Part shown: one piece after another, positions 1 through 8,543 of the stretch
Numbering within the stretch: position 1 is the stretch's first letter
Layout of the letters: every line of letters starts with the position of its first letter
Assembly (NCBI GenBank): GCA_004010935.1
Contig: CP026511.1
Span: forward strand, 4,340,001 to 4,404,000
DNA: 64,000 bases
Source of the DNA: Pseudomonadaceae bacterium SI-3
GTDB taxonomy: Bacteria > Pseudomonadota > Gammaproteobacteria > Pseudomonadales > Pseudomonadaceae
Direction: 5' to 3'
Notes under the pieces: generated by a model
The model's database searches: none
What the model saw: only the letters and a program-made list of their open reading frames with translations
What the model was told of the DNA's origin: nothing
Position numbers and translations under genes: made by a program

Positions 1-29
1 GCTGGCTGAGTGCCCAGCAAACCGCCTGA
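1..29 (+). CDS. 3' end of a ruvX/yqgF-like gene (partial)
   Basis: Only the last eight codons and a stop are visible, in frame 3 (WLSAQQTA, then TGA at 27-29). The reading frame ends 19 bases before the pyrR start, and the pyrR ribosome binding site follows it. In Pseudomonas the gene immediately before pyrR is normally ruvX (yqgF), the Holliday junction resolvase-like protein, so that is the likely identity. Eight residues alone cannot prove it. Confidence 0.45.
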
Positions 30-48
30 AGCGGTCCCAGGAGAAATC

Positions 49-561
49 ATGACCCTGCCCAATCCCGACCAGCTGCTCCCGGAAATGGCTTCCGCTCTGG
101 ACCGACACCTGAACAGCCGAGCCGTCAGCGAACCTCGCTTCATCGGCATCCGCACCGGCGGCGTCTGGGTCGCCCAGGCTCTGCTTGAACGGCGGAACAA
201 GAACGAGGCGCTGGGGATTCTGGATGTCTCCTTCTACCGCGACGATTTCACCCAGAACGGTCTGCATCCCCAGGTCCGCCCCTCGGAGCTGCCTTTTGAA
301 ATCGAAGGGCAACACCTGGTACTGGTCGATGATGTACTGATGAGCGGTCGCACCATTCGCGCGGCGCTCAACGAGCTGTTCGATTATGGGCGACCCGCCA
401 GCGTCAGCCTGGTATGCCTGCTCGACCTCAACGCCCGCGAGCTGCCAATCCGGCCAGACGTAGTTGGCGCGACACTCTCGCTGGCTCCTGACCAACGAGT
501 GAAATTGCTTGGCCCAACCCCGCTAACGCTCGAGCTCCAGACCCTCGCCTCCGCCAATTGA
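49..561 (+). CDS. pyrR: PyrR bifunctional pyrimidine regulator / uracil phosphoribosyltransferase
   Basis: This is a type I phosphoribosyltransferase-fold protein of 170 aa, the usual PyrR length. The PRPP-binding motif is clear ([18 protein letters not shown], about residues 91-108). [13 protein letters not shown] near residue 30 matches the PyrR substrate loop. The ATG at 49 is chosen because AGGAG (39-43) lies six bases upstream; an in-frame GTG at 10 would overlap the preceding gene. PyrR converts uracil and PRPP to UMP and acts as a regulator of pyr genes in several bacteria. It is followed after 10 bases by pyrB and pyrC', so the three genes form a pyrimidine operon. No attenuator is visible in the small part of the upstream region included here. 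Confidence 0.93.
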   Translation: MTLPNPDQLLPEMASALDRHLNSRAVSEPRFIGIRTGGVWVAQALLERRNKNEALGILDVSFYRDDFTQNGLHPQVRPSELPFEIEGQHLVLVDDVLMSGRTIRAALNELFDYGRPASVSLVCLLDLNARELPIRPDVVGATLSLAPDQRVKLLGPTPLTLELQTLASAN

Positions 562-571
562 GACCCTCGCG

Positions 572-1588
572 ATGACGCCAACCGACGCCAAGCGCCCACT
601 CCAGCTGAACGACCATGGACAGTTGCGCCATTTCCTCTCGTTGGATGGGCTACCCCGCGCGCTACTTACCGAAATCCTCGACACCGCCGACTCGTTCCTC
701 GAGGTCGGCGCCAGAGCAGTGAAGAAAGTCCCGCTGTTGCGAGGCAAAACCGTTTGCAACGTATTCTTCGAAAACTCCACACGCACTCGCACTACATTCG
801 AGCTGGCGGCCAAGCGGCTGTCGGCGGACGTGATCACCCTAAACGTCTCGACCTCCTCGACCAGTAAGGGCGAAACACTTACCGATACCCTGCGCAACCT
901 CGAGGCGATGGCCGCCGACATGTTCGTCGTCCGTCACGCGGATTCCGGCGCCGCGCACTTCATTGCAGAACACGTCTGCCCGGATGTAGCGGTCATAAAC
1001 GGCGGCGATGGGCGCCATGCGCACCCGACCCAGGGCATGCTCGACATGCTCACCATTCGCCGGCATAAGGGCGACTTCGAAAAGCTTTCAGTGGCCATCG
1101 TCGGCGACATCCTGCATTCGCGGGTAGCCCGCTCCAATATGCTCGCGCTGAAAACACTGGGCTGCCCGGATATTCGTGTCATAGGCCCGAAGACACTGCT
1201 ACCCGTCGGCCTGGAGCAGTATGGCGTGAGCGTCTACCACGACATGAACGAAGGCCTGCGCGACGTCGACGTGGTGATCATGCTGCGCCTGCAACGTGAA
1301 CGCATGCAGGGCGGGCTGCTGCCCAGCGAAGGCGAGTTCTATCGGCTCTATGGACTCACGACCCAGCGTATGGGGTTAGCCAAGCCGGACGCCATCGTCA
1401 TGCATCCCGGCCCGATCAACCGTGGCGTCGAGATCGAGTCCGCAGTGGCGGATGGTGCCCAGTCAGTCATTCTCAACCAGGTCACCTATGGCATCGCGAT
1501 TCGAATGGCGGTGCTATCCATGGCGATGAGCGGACAGACCGCACAACGGCAACTTGAACAGGAATATGCAGCCGAGGAGCAGAATTGA
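572..1588 (+). CDS. pyrB: Aspartate carbamoyltransferase catalytic chain
   Basis: The 338-aa protein catalyses carbamoyl phosphate plus aspartate to carbamoyl-aspartate, the committed step of pyrimidine synthesis, in the cytoplasm. The carbamoyl-phosphate signature [13 protein letters not shown] is present near residues 65-77, and [12 protein letters not shown] and [11 protein letters not shown] mark the active site. The extended N-terminus ([18 protein letters not shown]) is typical of Pseudomonas PyrB, which assembles with the inactive dihydroorotase-like PyrC' as a dodecamer. The gene ends in a TGATG overlap with pyrC', which suggests translational coupling and equal stoichiometry. This is a confident family match. 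Confidence 0.97.
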   Translation: MTPTDAKRPLQLNDHGQLRHFLSLDGLPRALLTEILDTADSFLEVGARAVKKVPLLRGKTVCNVFFENSTRTRTTFELAAKRLSADVITLNVSTSSTSKGETLTDTLRNLEAMAADMFVVRHADSGAAHFIAEHVCPDVAVINGGDGRHAHPTQGMLDMLTIRRHKGDFEKLSVAIVGDILHSRVARSNMLALKTLGCPDIRVIGPKTLLPVGLEQYGVSVYHDMNEGLRDVDVVIMLRLQRERMQGGLLPSEGEFYRLYGLTTQRMGLAKPDAIVMHPGPINRGVEIESAVADGAQSVILNQVTYGIAIRMAVLSMAMSGQTAQRQLEQEYAAEEQN

Positions 1589-2859
1589 TGCCTACCCACA
1601 TCCTCGGTGCTCGCCTGATCGACCCGGCCAGCGGGCGCGACGAAGTCACTGATATTTACTGCCAGGACGGCAAGATTGCTGCGTTCGGCCAAGCCCCAGC
1701 AGGCTTCAATGTCGCCCAGACCATTGACGCACGAGGCCTGGTCGCAGCGCCTGGCCTGGTCGACCTATCGGTAGCACTTCGTGAGCCTGGCTTCAGCCGC
1801 AAGGGCAGCATCGCCAGCGAAACGCTCGCGGCAACGGCCGGCGGCATCACCAGCCTGTGCTGCCCACCGCAAACCAAGCCTGTGCTGGACACTGCAGCAG
1901 TAGCTGAACTGATCCTCGATCGCGCCCGCGAGTCCGGTCATGCCAAGGTCTTTCCGGTCGGCGCGTTGACACGCAATCTGGCCGGCGAGCAGCTTTCGGA
2001 ACTGGTCGCGCTACGGGACGCGGGCTGCGTCGCCTTCGGCAACGGCCTGGCCAACTTCACCAGCAATCGCAACCTGGGCCGAGCACTGGAATACGCAGCC
2101 ACATTTGACCTCACGGTCGTCATCCATTCACAGGACAGCGATCTGGCCGAGGGTGGCCTGGCCCACGAAGGCCCGGCGGCGGCCTTTCTCGGCCTGGCCG
2201 GAATTCCCGAAACAGCGGAAACCATTGCCCTGGCGCGTAACCTGCTGCTGGTGGAACAAGCCGGTGTGCGCGCGCACTTCAGCCAACTCACCACTGCCCG
2301 CGGCGCGCAGATGATTGCCGATGCGCAGGCTCGCGGCCTGCCAGTCACCGCTGATGTGGCGATGTATCAGCTGATCCTCACCGACGAAGCACTGCACGGC
2401 TTTTCCAGTCTCTACCATGTACAGCCGCCTCTGCGCAGTGCCGCTGACCGTGAAGGCCTTCGCCAGGCGGTCAAGAGTGGCGTCATCTCGGTGATCTCGA
2501 GCCACCATCAACCGCATGAAGCCGACGCCAAGCAGGCCCCTTTCGGCGAGACCGAGGCGGGCATCAGCAGCGCCGAAATTCTCCTGCCTCTCGCACTGAC
2601 GCTGGTCGAAGATGGCCTGCTGGATCTACCGACCCTGCTGGCTCGCCTGAGCAGCGGCCCGGCCACGGCGCTACGGCTGCCAGCCGGCCGGCTGTCGATT
2701 GGCGGAGCCGCAGATTTGGTCCTCTTCGACCCGAGCAGTTCGACCCTGGCCGGCGAGCGCTGGCACTCGAAAGGCCGGAATTGCCCGTTCATCGGGCATT
2801 GCCTGCCCGGGGCGGTGCGCTACACCCTGGTTGACGGACGAGTCGCCTTCCTCGGCTAG
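1588..2859 (+). CDS. pyrC': Non-catalytic dihydroorotase-like subunit PyrC'
   Basis: The 423-aa protein has the dihydroorotase/amidohydrolase fold. The metal-binding HxH of active dihydroorotases (normally D-x-H-x-H-L-R-E-P-G) reads LSVALREPG here, so both histidine ligands are absent. That matches the Pseudomonas PyrC' family, a structural partner needed for assembly of active PyrB and not an enzyme in its own right. The start is the ATG at 1588, which overlaps the pyrB stop (TGATG); a TTG one codon earlier lies inside pyrB. A true dihydroorotase must be encoded elsewhere. A perfect 12-bp stem-loop follows the gene. Confidence 0.94.
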   Translation: MPTHILGARLIDPASGRDEVTDIYCQDGKIAAFGQAPAGFNVAQTIDARGLVAAPGLVDLSVALREPGFSRKGSIASETLAATAGGITSLCCPPQTKPVLDTAAVAELILDRARESGHAKVFPVGALTRNLAGEQLSELVALRDAGCVAFGNGLANFTSNRNLGRALEYAATFDLTVVIHSQDSDLAEGGLAHEGPAAAFLGLAGIPETAETIALARNLLLVEQAGVRAHFSQLTTARGAQMIADAQARGLPVTADVAMYQLILTDEALHGFSSLYHVQPPLRSAADREGLRQAVKSGVISVISSHHQPHEADAKQAPFGETEAGISSAEILLPLALTLVEDGLLDLPTLLARLSSGPATALRLPAGRLSIGGAADLVLFDPSSSTLAGERWHSKGRNCPFIGHCLPGAVRYTLVDGRVAFLG

Positions 2860-2872
2860 ATTGCTCACCCAG

Positions 2873-2902
2873 CCGTTCGCAGCCGAGCAGGGCTGCGAAC
2901 GG
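2873..2902. terminator. Strong stem-loop between convergent pyrC' and TM2 gene
   Basis: A perfect 12-bp inverted repeat (CCGTTCGCAGCC at 2873-2884, GGCTGCGAACGG at 2891-2902) with a 6-base loop sits between two convergent genes. There is no U tract on either strand, so this may be a transcription barrier or mRNA 3'-end stabiliser and not a classical intrinsic terminator. Confidence 0.5.
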
Positions 2903-2913
2903 TCAGCGCACGA

Positions 2914-3318
2914 TCAACGATCAATGCGTTTTTCCATATTCTGCATCGACACCTGGCTATTGAGCGTCCAGAAGTCATAAAGGATGCCGACGAAAAACAG
3001 CCCACCCGTGCAAAGATAGATCAGCCCGGTAATCCACTTGCCCTGGTACATCCGGTGCACGCCGAATACACCCAGGAATGTCAGCAGAATCCAGGCGACG
3101 GTGTAGTCGATCGGGCCAGGCTGGAAGCGCAGGTCGGCTTCACGGTCCATCGAAGGGATCAGAAACAGGTCGATGATCCAACCGACGAAAAACAACCCGA
3201 GCGTGAAGAACCAGATGGTGCCGGTGATCGGCTTGCCGTAGTAGAAGCGGTGCGATCCTAGAAAGCCGAAAATCCAAAGGAGATAGCCAATCAGGGTGCT
3301 ATGGGTGTTTTGACGCAT
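2914..3318 (-). CDS. Membrane protein with two TM2 domains
   Basis: The 134-aa protein contains two copies of the TM2 motif. Repeat 1 (about residues 8-55) has GSHRFYYGKPITG and repeat 2 (about 72-118) has GVHRMYQGKWITG, each followed by a G-rich hydrophobic hairpin ending in a conserved aspartate (GWIIDLF, GILYDFW). Four hydrophobic segments are expected in the inner membrane. An AGG lies about eight bases before the ATG. The biochemical function of bacterial TM2 proteins is not established. The gene is convergent with pyrC' and divergent from the LexA-controlled pair. Confidence 0.85.
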   Translation of the reverse strand: MRQNTHSTLIGYLLWIFGFLGSHRFYYGKPITGTIWFFTLGLFFVGWIIDLFLIPSMDREADLRFQPGPIDYTVAWILLTFLGVFGVHRMYQGKWITGLIYLCTGGLFFVGILYDFWTLNSQVSMQNMEKRIDR

Positions 3319-3420
3319 CTGAGCCTCGCTGTCCGATAGTGGAATTTCTTGAGCTTATCTGATTACCGCTCGATTGCAGCGCCTGCCGAGCGGACATCAT
3401 TCAACTGAGCCACCATGATA

Positions 3421-3436
3421 CTGTATATACAACCAG
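3421..3436 (+). promoter_or_regulatory. LexA (SOS) box upstream of the radical-SAM gene
   Basis: The 16-mer CTGTATATACAACCAG matches the gamma-proteobacterial LexA consensus CTG-N10-CAG with an AT-rich alternating core. The flanks TA (3419-3420) and CA (3437-3438) also resemble the extended consensus TACTG...CAGTA. It ends 16 bases before the chosen start codon at 3453, so bound LexA would be expected to block transcription or initiation. No other CTG-N10-CAG site of this quality was noticed in an intergenic region of the window. Confidence 0.75.
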
Positions 3437-3452
3437 CATCATGGTGATTGTT

Positions 3453-4664
3453 ATGCAGTTGATCGAGAAGCTCAGCGTCCTGGCCGACGCCGCAAAATAC
3501 GACGTGTCTTGTGCCAGCAGCGGTGCGCCCAAACGCAGCTCGAAGGGACGCAGTGGGCTCGGCGCCACGGATGGCATGGGTATTTGTCACAGCTTTACCC
3601 CGGATGGTCGCTGTGTGGCGCTGCTGAAAATCCTGTTGACCAACTTTTGCCTGTACGACTGCCAATATTGTGTCAACCGGCGTTCCAGCGATGTTCCGCG
3701 CGCACGCTTCACCCCAGAAGAAGTGGTGACGCTGACATTGGACTTCTACCGCCGCAACTGCATCAGCGGCCTGTTTCTCAGCTCAGGGATTATCCGCTCG
3801 GCTGACTACACCATGGAGCAGCTCAATCGCGTGGCCAAGCTGCTACGCGAAGAGCACGAGTTTCGCGGTTACATTCATCTGAAGACGATCCCAGATGCCG
3901 ACCCGCAACTCATTGCAGAGGCGGGGCGTTACGCCGACCGCCTCAGCGTCAACATTGAACTTCCGACCGAGGCCAGCCTGATTCGCCTGGCGCCTGAAAA
4001 ACAGGTAGTGACCATCAAGCAGGCGATGCACGCCATTCATGAGGGCGAGACCGAAGCGAAAGCGGAAAAGCGAGCGCCACGCTTCGCACCGGCAGGTCAG
4101 AGTACGCAGATGATCGTCGGCGCGGACGCCACCGATGACAGCACCATTCTGCATACCGCCCAATCACTGTATGGCGACTTCAGACTGCGTCGCGTCTATT
4201 ACTCGGCATTCAGCCCAATTCCGCACAGTCCGAAGACAGTACCCTTCGAAGCACCGCCGCTGCTGCGCGAGCATCGCCTATACCAGGCGGACTTCTTGAT
4301 GCGCAGCTATGGCTTCAAGGCCGGCGAATTGTTGACGGGCCCGGGCAACCTGCCGCTGGACATCGATCCGAAGCTGGCATGGGCACTGTCCAATCGCGAG
4401 CATTTCCCGGTTGATCTGAATAGCGCCGAACCTGCATTGATTGCGCGCATCCCCGGCATCGGCATTCTCAGTGCCAAACGGCTGGTCGCCCTGCGCCGGC
4501 AGAAGCGAATCCGCTTTGAAGATCTGACCCGCCTTCGCTGCTCGCTGGAAAAAGCCAAGCCCTTCGTCATCACCCAGGATTACCGCCCCAGCCTGGCCTA
4601 CCGAGAATCGTCCGCCTTGCGCCGGCAGCTCAGCGAAGGCCCGGTGCAGATGGGGCTCTGGTAA
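3453..4664 (+). CDS. Putative DNA modification/repair radical-SAM protein (TIGR03916-type)
   Basis: The 403-aa protein carries a radical-SAM cluster motif C-x3-C-x2-C (FCLYDCQYC, Cys66/70/73), so it should bind a [4Fe-4S] cluster and cleave S-adenosylmethionine. Three more cysteines lie just before it (Cys20, 45, 54). The C-terminal region (about 325-385) has a helix-hairpin-helix DNA-binding segment (DLNSAEPALIARIPGIGIL). The family resembles the putative DNA modification/repair radical-SAM proteins that occur as neighbours of a uracil-glycosylase-like protein, exactly as here; substrate and reaction are unknown. The ATG at 3453 is preferred over an in-frame ATG at 3441 because the latter has its ribosome binding region inside the LexA box. 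The stop overlaps the next start (TAATG). Confidence 0.85.
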   Translation: MQLIEKLSVLADAAKYDVSCASSGAPKRSSKGRSGLGATDGMGICHSFTPDGRCVALLKILLTNFCLYDCQYCVNRRSSDVPRARFTPEEVVTLTLDFYRRNCISGLFLSSGIIRSADYTMEQLNRVAKLLREEHEFRGYIHLKTIPDADPQLIAEAGRYADRLSVNIELPTEASLIRLAPEKQVVTIKQAMHAIHEGETEAKAEKRAPRFAPAGQSTQMIVGADATDDSTILHTAQSLYGDFRLRRVYYSAFSPIPHSPKTVPFEAPPLLREHRLYQADFLMRSYGFKAGELLTGPGNLPLDIDPKLAWALSNREHFPVDLNSAEPALIARIPGIGILSAKRLVALRRQKRIRFEDLTRLRCSLEKAKPFVITQDYRPSLAYRESSALRRQLSEGPVQMGLW

Positions 4665-5494
4665 TGCTTCAGGTTCGTTTCGACGGTCGTTTCGATGGTT
4701 GGCGCGAGGCGGCTCGCGATTTGCTCCACCGCGGAATCGCCCCACATCACGTGGAATGGCTAGCTGGCGACGAGGCGGGTGGCTTGTTCGGCGGCCACGT
4801 TGAACCGGAGTCGATCGAGCCCAGCTCGCCGGTACGCATCCCTCGGCAGTTGCTCGCCGAACTGGAAACTGCGGCGCGCTTTCGAACAGCTGACCGCTGG
4901 AGCCTGCTGTATCGCATCCTTTGGCGAGTCGCGAAGGGCGACCAGACGGCCAGGCTGGTTGGCGATGTCGACGGCAGCGAACTGCACGCGCGAATCAAGA
5001 CAATCCGCCGCGAAACGCACCATCTGCACGCCTTTCTCCGGTTCAGCCCGATTACGTGCCCGAGCGGCCCCGACTACGCGGCCTGGTTCGAGCCGGCGCA
5101 CGACATCCTGACCAGCGCCGCGCCGCACTTCGCCGAGCGGATGGGCCTGCATTCGTGGTTGATCGCGACACCGGATGATGCAGTGTTGTGGGACGGGGAC
5201 GTCATGCACTACGCCAATCCCTGCCCCGCCATCTGGCGCCAGTTGGCACAGACCGCCCAGGAGTCTGGCGCTGAGTTGTGGAAGACCTATTACGAAAGCA
5301 CCTTCAACCCGGCGCGGCTCAACCGCGACGTGTTGCAGAACAATCTGCCGGTGCGCTTCTGGAAAAACCTGCCGGAAGGGCCACTGATCCCGCAACTGAT
5401 GAGCCGTGCCCGGGCTGGAGCACAACGTGACGGCCAGGCAGAGCGTGTCGCCACCCGTCCGGGCAAGCGCATAGAACGGCCCGGACAGGCATGA
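4664..5494 (+). CDS. DUF4130 / TIGR03915-type uracil-DNA-glycosylase-superfamily-like protein
   Basis: The 276-aa protein is translationally coupled to the radical-SAM gene (TAATG). Recognisable family features are HAFLRFSP (about residues 122-129), WFEPAHDIL (about 142-150), a WLIATPDDAVLWDG block and the C-terminal WKTYYESTFNPARLN...FWKNLPE motif. The family is conserved beside the radical-SAM partner and is sometimes fused to a UdgX-like uracil-DNA-binding domain. That C-terminal domain is absent here; the protein ends in a short basic tail. The constant pairing and the LexA box suggest a DNA repair role, but no activity can be read from the sequence. The stop abuts the convergent pilU stop with no gap. 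Confidence 0.82.
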   Translation: MLQVRFDGRFDGWREAARDLLHRGIAPHHVEWLAGDEAGGLFGGHVEPESIEPSSPVRIPRQLLAELETAARFRTADRWSLLYRILWRVAKGDQTARLVGDVDGSELHARIKTIRRETHHLHAFLRFSPITCPSGPDYAAWFEPAHDILTSAAPHFAERMGLHSWLIATPDDAVLWDGDVMHYANPCPAIWRQLAQTAQESGAELWKTYYESTFNPARLNRDVLQNNLPVRFWKNLPEGPLIPQLMSRARAGAQRDGQAERVATRPGKRIERPGQA

Positions 5495-6640
5495 TCAGCG
5501 GAAGCTGCGACCCGTATCGTCGTCGCTGACTTCCAGCGTCAGCCCCTGAGATACGCTGGTGAGATGTTCACCGTCGGTTTCCGAACCCAGCTTGATCATC
5601 AGCCGTAGATCGTTGGAGGAGTCGGCATGCGCCAGGGCGTCTTCGTAAGTGATTTCGCCTTGCACGTAGAGGCTGTACAGCGCCTGGTCGAAGGTCTGCA
5701 TGCCAAGGTCGGTGGAGCGTTTCATCAACGATTTGAGCTCGTGAACCTCTCCTTTACGGATCAGATCAGCTGCAAGGGGGGTATTGATCAGCACTTCGAT
5801 CACCGCGCGACGGCCTTTGCCATCGGGCGTCGGGATCAGCTGCTGAGCGACGATGGCTTTGAGGTTCAGCGACAAATCCATCCAGACCTGCTGCTGCCGA
5901 TCAGCCGGGAAGAAGTTGATGATTCGGTCCAGCGCCTGGTTAGCGTTGTTGGCGTGCAGGGTCGCCAGACAAAGGTGGCCGGTTTCGGCGAATGCAACGG
6001 CGTAGTCCATGGTTTCCCGTGTCCGCACTTCACCGATCAGGATCACATCCGGCGCCTGGCGCAGGGTGTTTTTCAGCGCTACATCGAAGGAGTCGGTATC
6101 GATTCCGACTTCACGCTGGGTGACGATGCAGCTCTGATGCTGGTGAATGAACTCAATCGGATCTTCGATCGAGATGATATGGCCGCTGGAGTTCTTGTTG
6201 CGGTAGCCGATCATCGCAGCCAACGAGGTCGATTTGCCGGTACCGGTCGCACCGACGAACAGCACCAGCCCCCGCTTGGTCATTGCCAGCTTTTTCAGCA
6301 CTTCGGGAAGTTTCAGGTCTTCCAGCGTTGGTATGTTGGTCTCGATACGGCGCAGTACCATGCCCGCGAGGTTGCGCTGATAGAAGGCGCTGACCCGAAA
6401 ACGACCAATGCCGCGCGCGCTGATGGCGAAGTTGCATTCGTGGTTTTCCGTGAACTCGCGACGCTGCTGCTCGTTCATCACCGCGTGAACCGTTTCGCGG
6501 GTCATTTCCGGTGACATCGGTGTCTTGTTGACTGGCAGGATCTTGCCGTTGACCTTCATCGACGGCGGCACGCCAGCGGTGATGAACAGGTCGGAACCGC
6601 CTTTTTCCACCATCAGGCGCAACAGTTTCTCGAATTCCAT
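5495..6640 (-). CDS. pilU: Type IV pilus retraction ATPase PilU
   Basis: This 381-aa cytoplasmic AAA+ secretion ATPase is the PilT paralogue that assists pilus retraction. Walker A is GATGTGKST (about residues 131-139), followed by an Asp box (ISIEDPIEF), the Walker B-type element VILIGEVRTRETMD and the His box TGHLCLATLHANNA. The C-terminal extension after the core, rich in Asp and Ser, distinguishes PilU from PilT. It lies 75 bases downstream of pilT on the same strand, the usual pilT-pilU order. It starts with MEFEKLLRLMVEKGGSDLF. Confidence 0.96.
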   Translation of the reverse strand: MEFEKLLRLMVEKGGSDLFITAGVPPSMKVNGKILPVNKTPMSPEMTRETVHAVMNEQQRREFTENHECNFAISARGIGRFRVSAFYQRNLAGMVLRRIETNIPTLEDLKLPEVLKKLAMTKRGLVLFVGATGTGKSTSLAAMIGYRNKNSSGHIISIEDPIEFIHQHQSCIVTQREVGIDTDSFDVALKNTLRQAPDVILIGEVRTRETMDYAVAFAETGHLCLATLHANNANQALDRIINFFPADRQQQVWMDLSLNLKAIVAQQLIPTPDGKGRRAVIEVLINTPLAADLIRKGEVHELKSLMKRSTDLGMQTFDQALYSLYVQGEITYEDALAHADSSNDLRLMIKLGSETDGEHLTSVSQGLTLEVSDDDTGRSFR

Positions 6641-6715
6641 CGTCGTTCTCGTAGTCCGGCGTAGCCGCGCTATAGCAAAGCGAAGAACCAGGCTTAGCGC
6701 CAGGCCCCGGTAGGT

Positions 6716-7750
6716 TTAGAAGTTTTCCGGCTGTTTGGCTTTTTCTTTGGCACTGTCACGCGAGACCAGCCCCTTGGCGAGCAGCCCTTTGAGGCAGGAA
6801 TCGAGCGTTTGCATGCCCAGCGAGCCGCCGGTCTGGATGGACGAGTACATCTGCGCCACCTTGTCCTCGCGAATCAGGTTACGGATCGCAGGGGTGCCGA
6901 TCATGATCTCGTGCGCCGCCACCCGACCGCCACCGACCTTTTTCAACAGGGTCTGGGAAATCACAGCCTGCAGAGATTCGGACAGCATCGAGCGGACCAT
7001 CGACTTCTCTTCAGCCGGGAACACGTCAACGACCCGGTCGATAGTCTTGGCCGCCGAGGTGGTGTGCAGGGTGCCAAACACCAGGTGGCCGGTTTCCGCG
7101 GCGGTCAGCGCCAGGCGAATGGTCTCCAAGTCGCGCATTTCGCCGACGAGAATGATGTCCGGGTCTTCACGCAGCGCCGAACGCAGTGCTTCGGAGAAGC
7201 CGAGCGTGTCTCGATGCACTTCACGCTGGTTGACCAGACACTTCTTCGATTCATGGACGAATTCGATCGGGTCCTCGATGGTGAGGATGTGGTGGTACTT
7301 AGTGCTGTTCAGGTAGTCCAGCATCGCCGCCAGGGTGGTCGACTTGCCCGAACCGGTCGGCCCGGTGACCAGCACCAGCCCGCGAGGTACGTCGGTAATC
7401 TTGCGGAAGACCTCACCCATTCCAAGGTCTTCCATGGTCAGCACCTTGGACGGAATGGTCCGGAATACCGCACCAGCGCCGCGGTTCTGGTTGAAGGCGT
7501 TGACCCGGAAACGCGCTACGCCCGGCACTTCGAACGAGAAATCGGTTTCTAGAAACTCTTCGAAATCCTTGCGCTGCTTGTCATTCATGATGTCGTAGAT
7601 CAGCGCGTGTACCTGCTTGTGGTCCATCGCTGGGAGGTTGATCCGGCGCACGTCGCCATCAACGCGGATCATCGGCGGCAAGCCGGAAGACAGGTGCAAA
7701 TCCGACGCACCCTGCTTGGCACTGAAGGCCAGCAGCTCTGTGATATCCAT
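6716..7750 (-). CDS. pilT: Type IV pilus retraction motor PilT
   Basis: This 344-aa hexameric ATPase powers pilus disassembly in twitching motility. It shows Walker A GPTGSGKST (about residues 130-138), the Asp box LTIEDPIEF, the Walker B element IILVGEMRDLET and the His box TGHLVFGTLHT. AIRNLIRE near residue 290 is the family's C-terminal retraction motif. The ATG at 7750 (MDITELLAFSAKQGASDLHL) is preferred over a TTG four codons upstream because GGGGAG sits just before it and the length then equals that of known PilT. It is divergent from yggS, with 66 bases between the start codons. Confidence 0.97.
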   Translation of the reverse strand: MDITELLAFSAKQGASDLHLSSGLPPMIRVDGDVRRINLPAMDHKQVHALIYDIMNDKQRKDFEEFLETDFSFEVPGVARFRVNAFNQNRGAGAVFRTIPSKVLTMEDLGMGEVFRKITDVPRGLVLVTGPTGSGKSTTLAAMLDYLNSTKYHHILTIEDPIEFVHESKKCLVNQREVHRDTLGFSEALRSALREDPDIILVGEMRDLETIRLALTAAETGHLVFGTLHTTSAAKTIDRVVDVFPAEEKSMVRSMLSESLQAVISQTLLKKVGGGRVAAHEIMIGTPAIRNLIREDKVAQMYSSIQTGGSLGMQTLDSCLKGLLAKGLVSRDSAKEKAKQPENF

Positions 7751-7816
7751 GGGACTCCCCAATTACAAGCAAGCAGGTAGAATGCCGCGCAGACCCTAAG
7801 GTGGCAGGCGCAGGTA

Positions 7817-8530
7817 ATGTCCACGATAGCGACGAATATTGCAAAGGTCGGAACGCGCATCCGTGAGGCGGCGCAAGCTGCAGGGCGTGATCCCGACGGA
7901 GTGCTCCTACTTGCGGTGAGCAAGACCCAACCGGCCGAGGCCATCCGCGAGGCCAGCGAAGCAGGCCTGCGCGATTTCGGTGAAAACTATCTACAGGAAG
8001 CGCTGGAGAAACAGGCCAAACTCGCCGACCTGCCATTGGTCTGGCATTTCATTGGCCCCATCCAGTCGAACAAGACCAAGCTGATCGCCGAGCATTTCGA
8101 CTGGGTGCACTCGGTGGACCGCTTGAAAATTGCCCAACGTCTTTCGGATCAGCGTCCCGAGCACCTGGCTCCGTTGAACCTCTGCCTGCAGGTCAACGTC
8201 AGCGGTGAGGCCAGCAAATCCGGCTGCGAGCCACAAGATGTTCACGAACTGGCTCAGGCCATCTCCGCATTGCCCCGTCTGCGTCTACGCGGCCTGATGG
8301 CAATACCCGAACCGACCGATGACCCAGCCGAGCAGCGCGCTGCCTTCGCCCGCCTGCGCCGGCTACAAACCGAACTTCGGTTGAACCTGGACACTCTTTC
8401 CATGGGCATGAGCCAGGACCTCGAAGCTGCCATCGCCGAAGGGGCAACCTGGGTTCGGATCGGCACTGCCCTGTTCGGTGCCCGCGCTTATCCTTCGAAA
8501 GCAGCCGCAGACGCCCCTCCGCATGAATAA
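7817..8530 (+). CDS. yggS: YggS family pyridoxal-phosphate homeostasis protein
   Basis: The 237-aa single-domain alanine-racemase-fold protein binds PLP without racemase activity and buffers vitamin B6 pools. The PLP lysine lies in LLAVSKTQP (Lys about 36), and FGENYLQEA and MGMSQDLEAAI are conserved family motifs. An AGG precedes the ATG at 7817. It is followed 13 bases later by proC and then yggT, a very common bacterial operon. Confidence 0.95.
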   Translation: MSTIATNIAKVGTRIREAAQAAGRDPDGVLLLAVSKTQPAEAIREASEAGLRDFGENYLQEALEKQAKLADLPLVWHFIGPIQSNKTKLIAEHFDWVHSVDRLKIAQRLSDQRPEHLAPLNLCLQVNVSGEASKSGCEPQDVHELAQAISALPRLRLRGLMAIPEPTDDPAEQRAAFARLRRLQTELRLNLDTLSMGMSQDLEAAIAEGATWVRIGTALFGARAYPSKAAADAPPHE

Positions 8531-8543
8531 AAGGAACCGTACT

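Noticed and set aside
5627..6514. Long plus-strand reading frame opposite pilU (295 codons)
   Set aside because: It is antisense to a confidently identified gene, has no family resemblance and no ribosome binding site; long antisense frames are expected in G+C-rich DNA.
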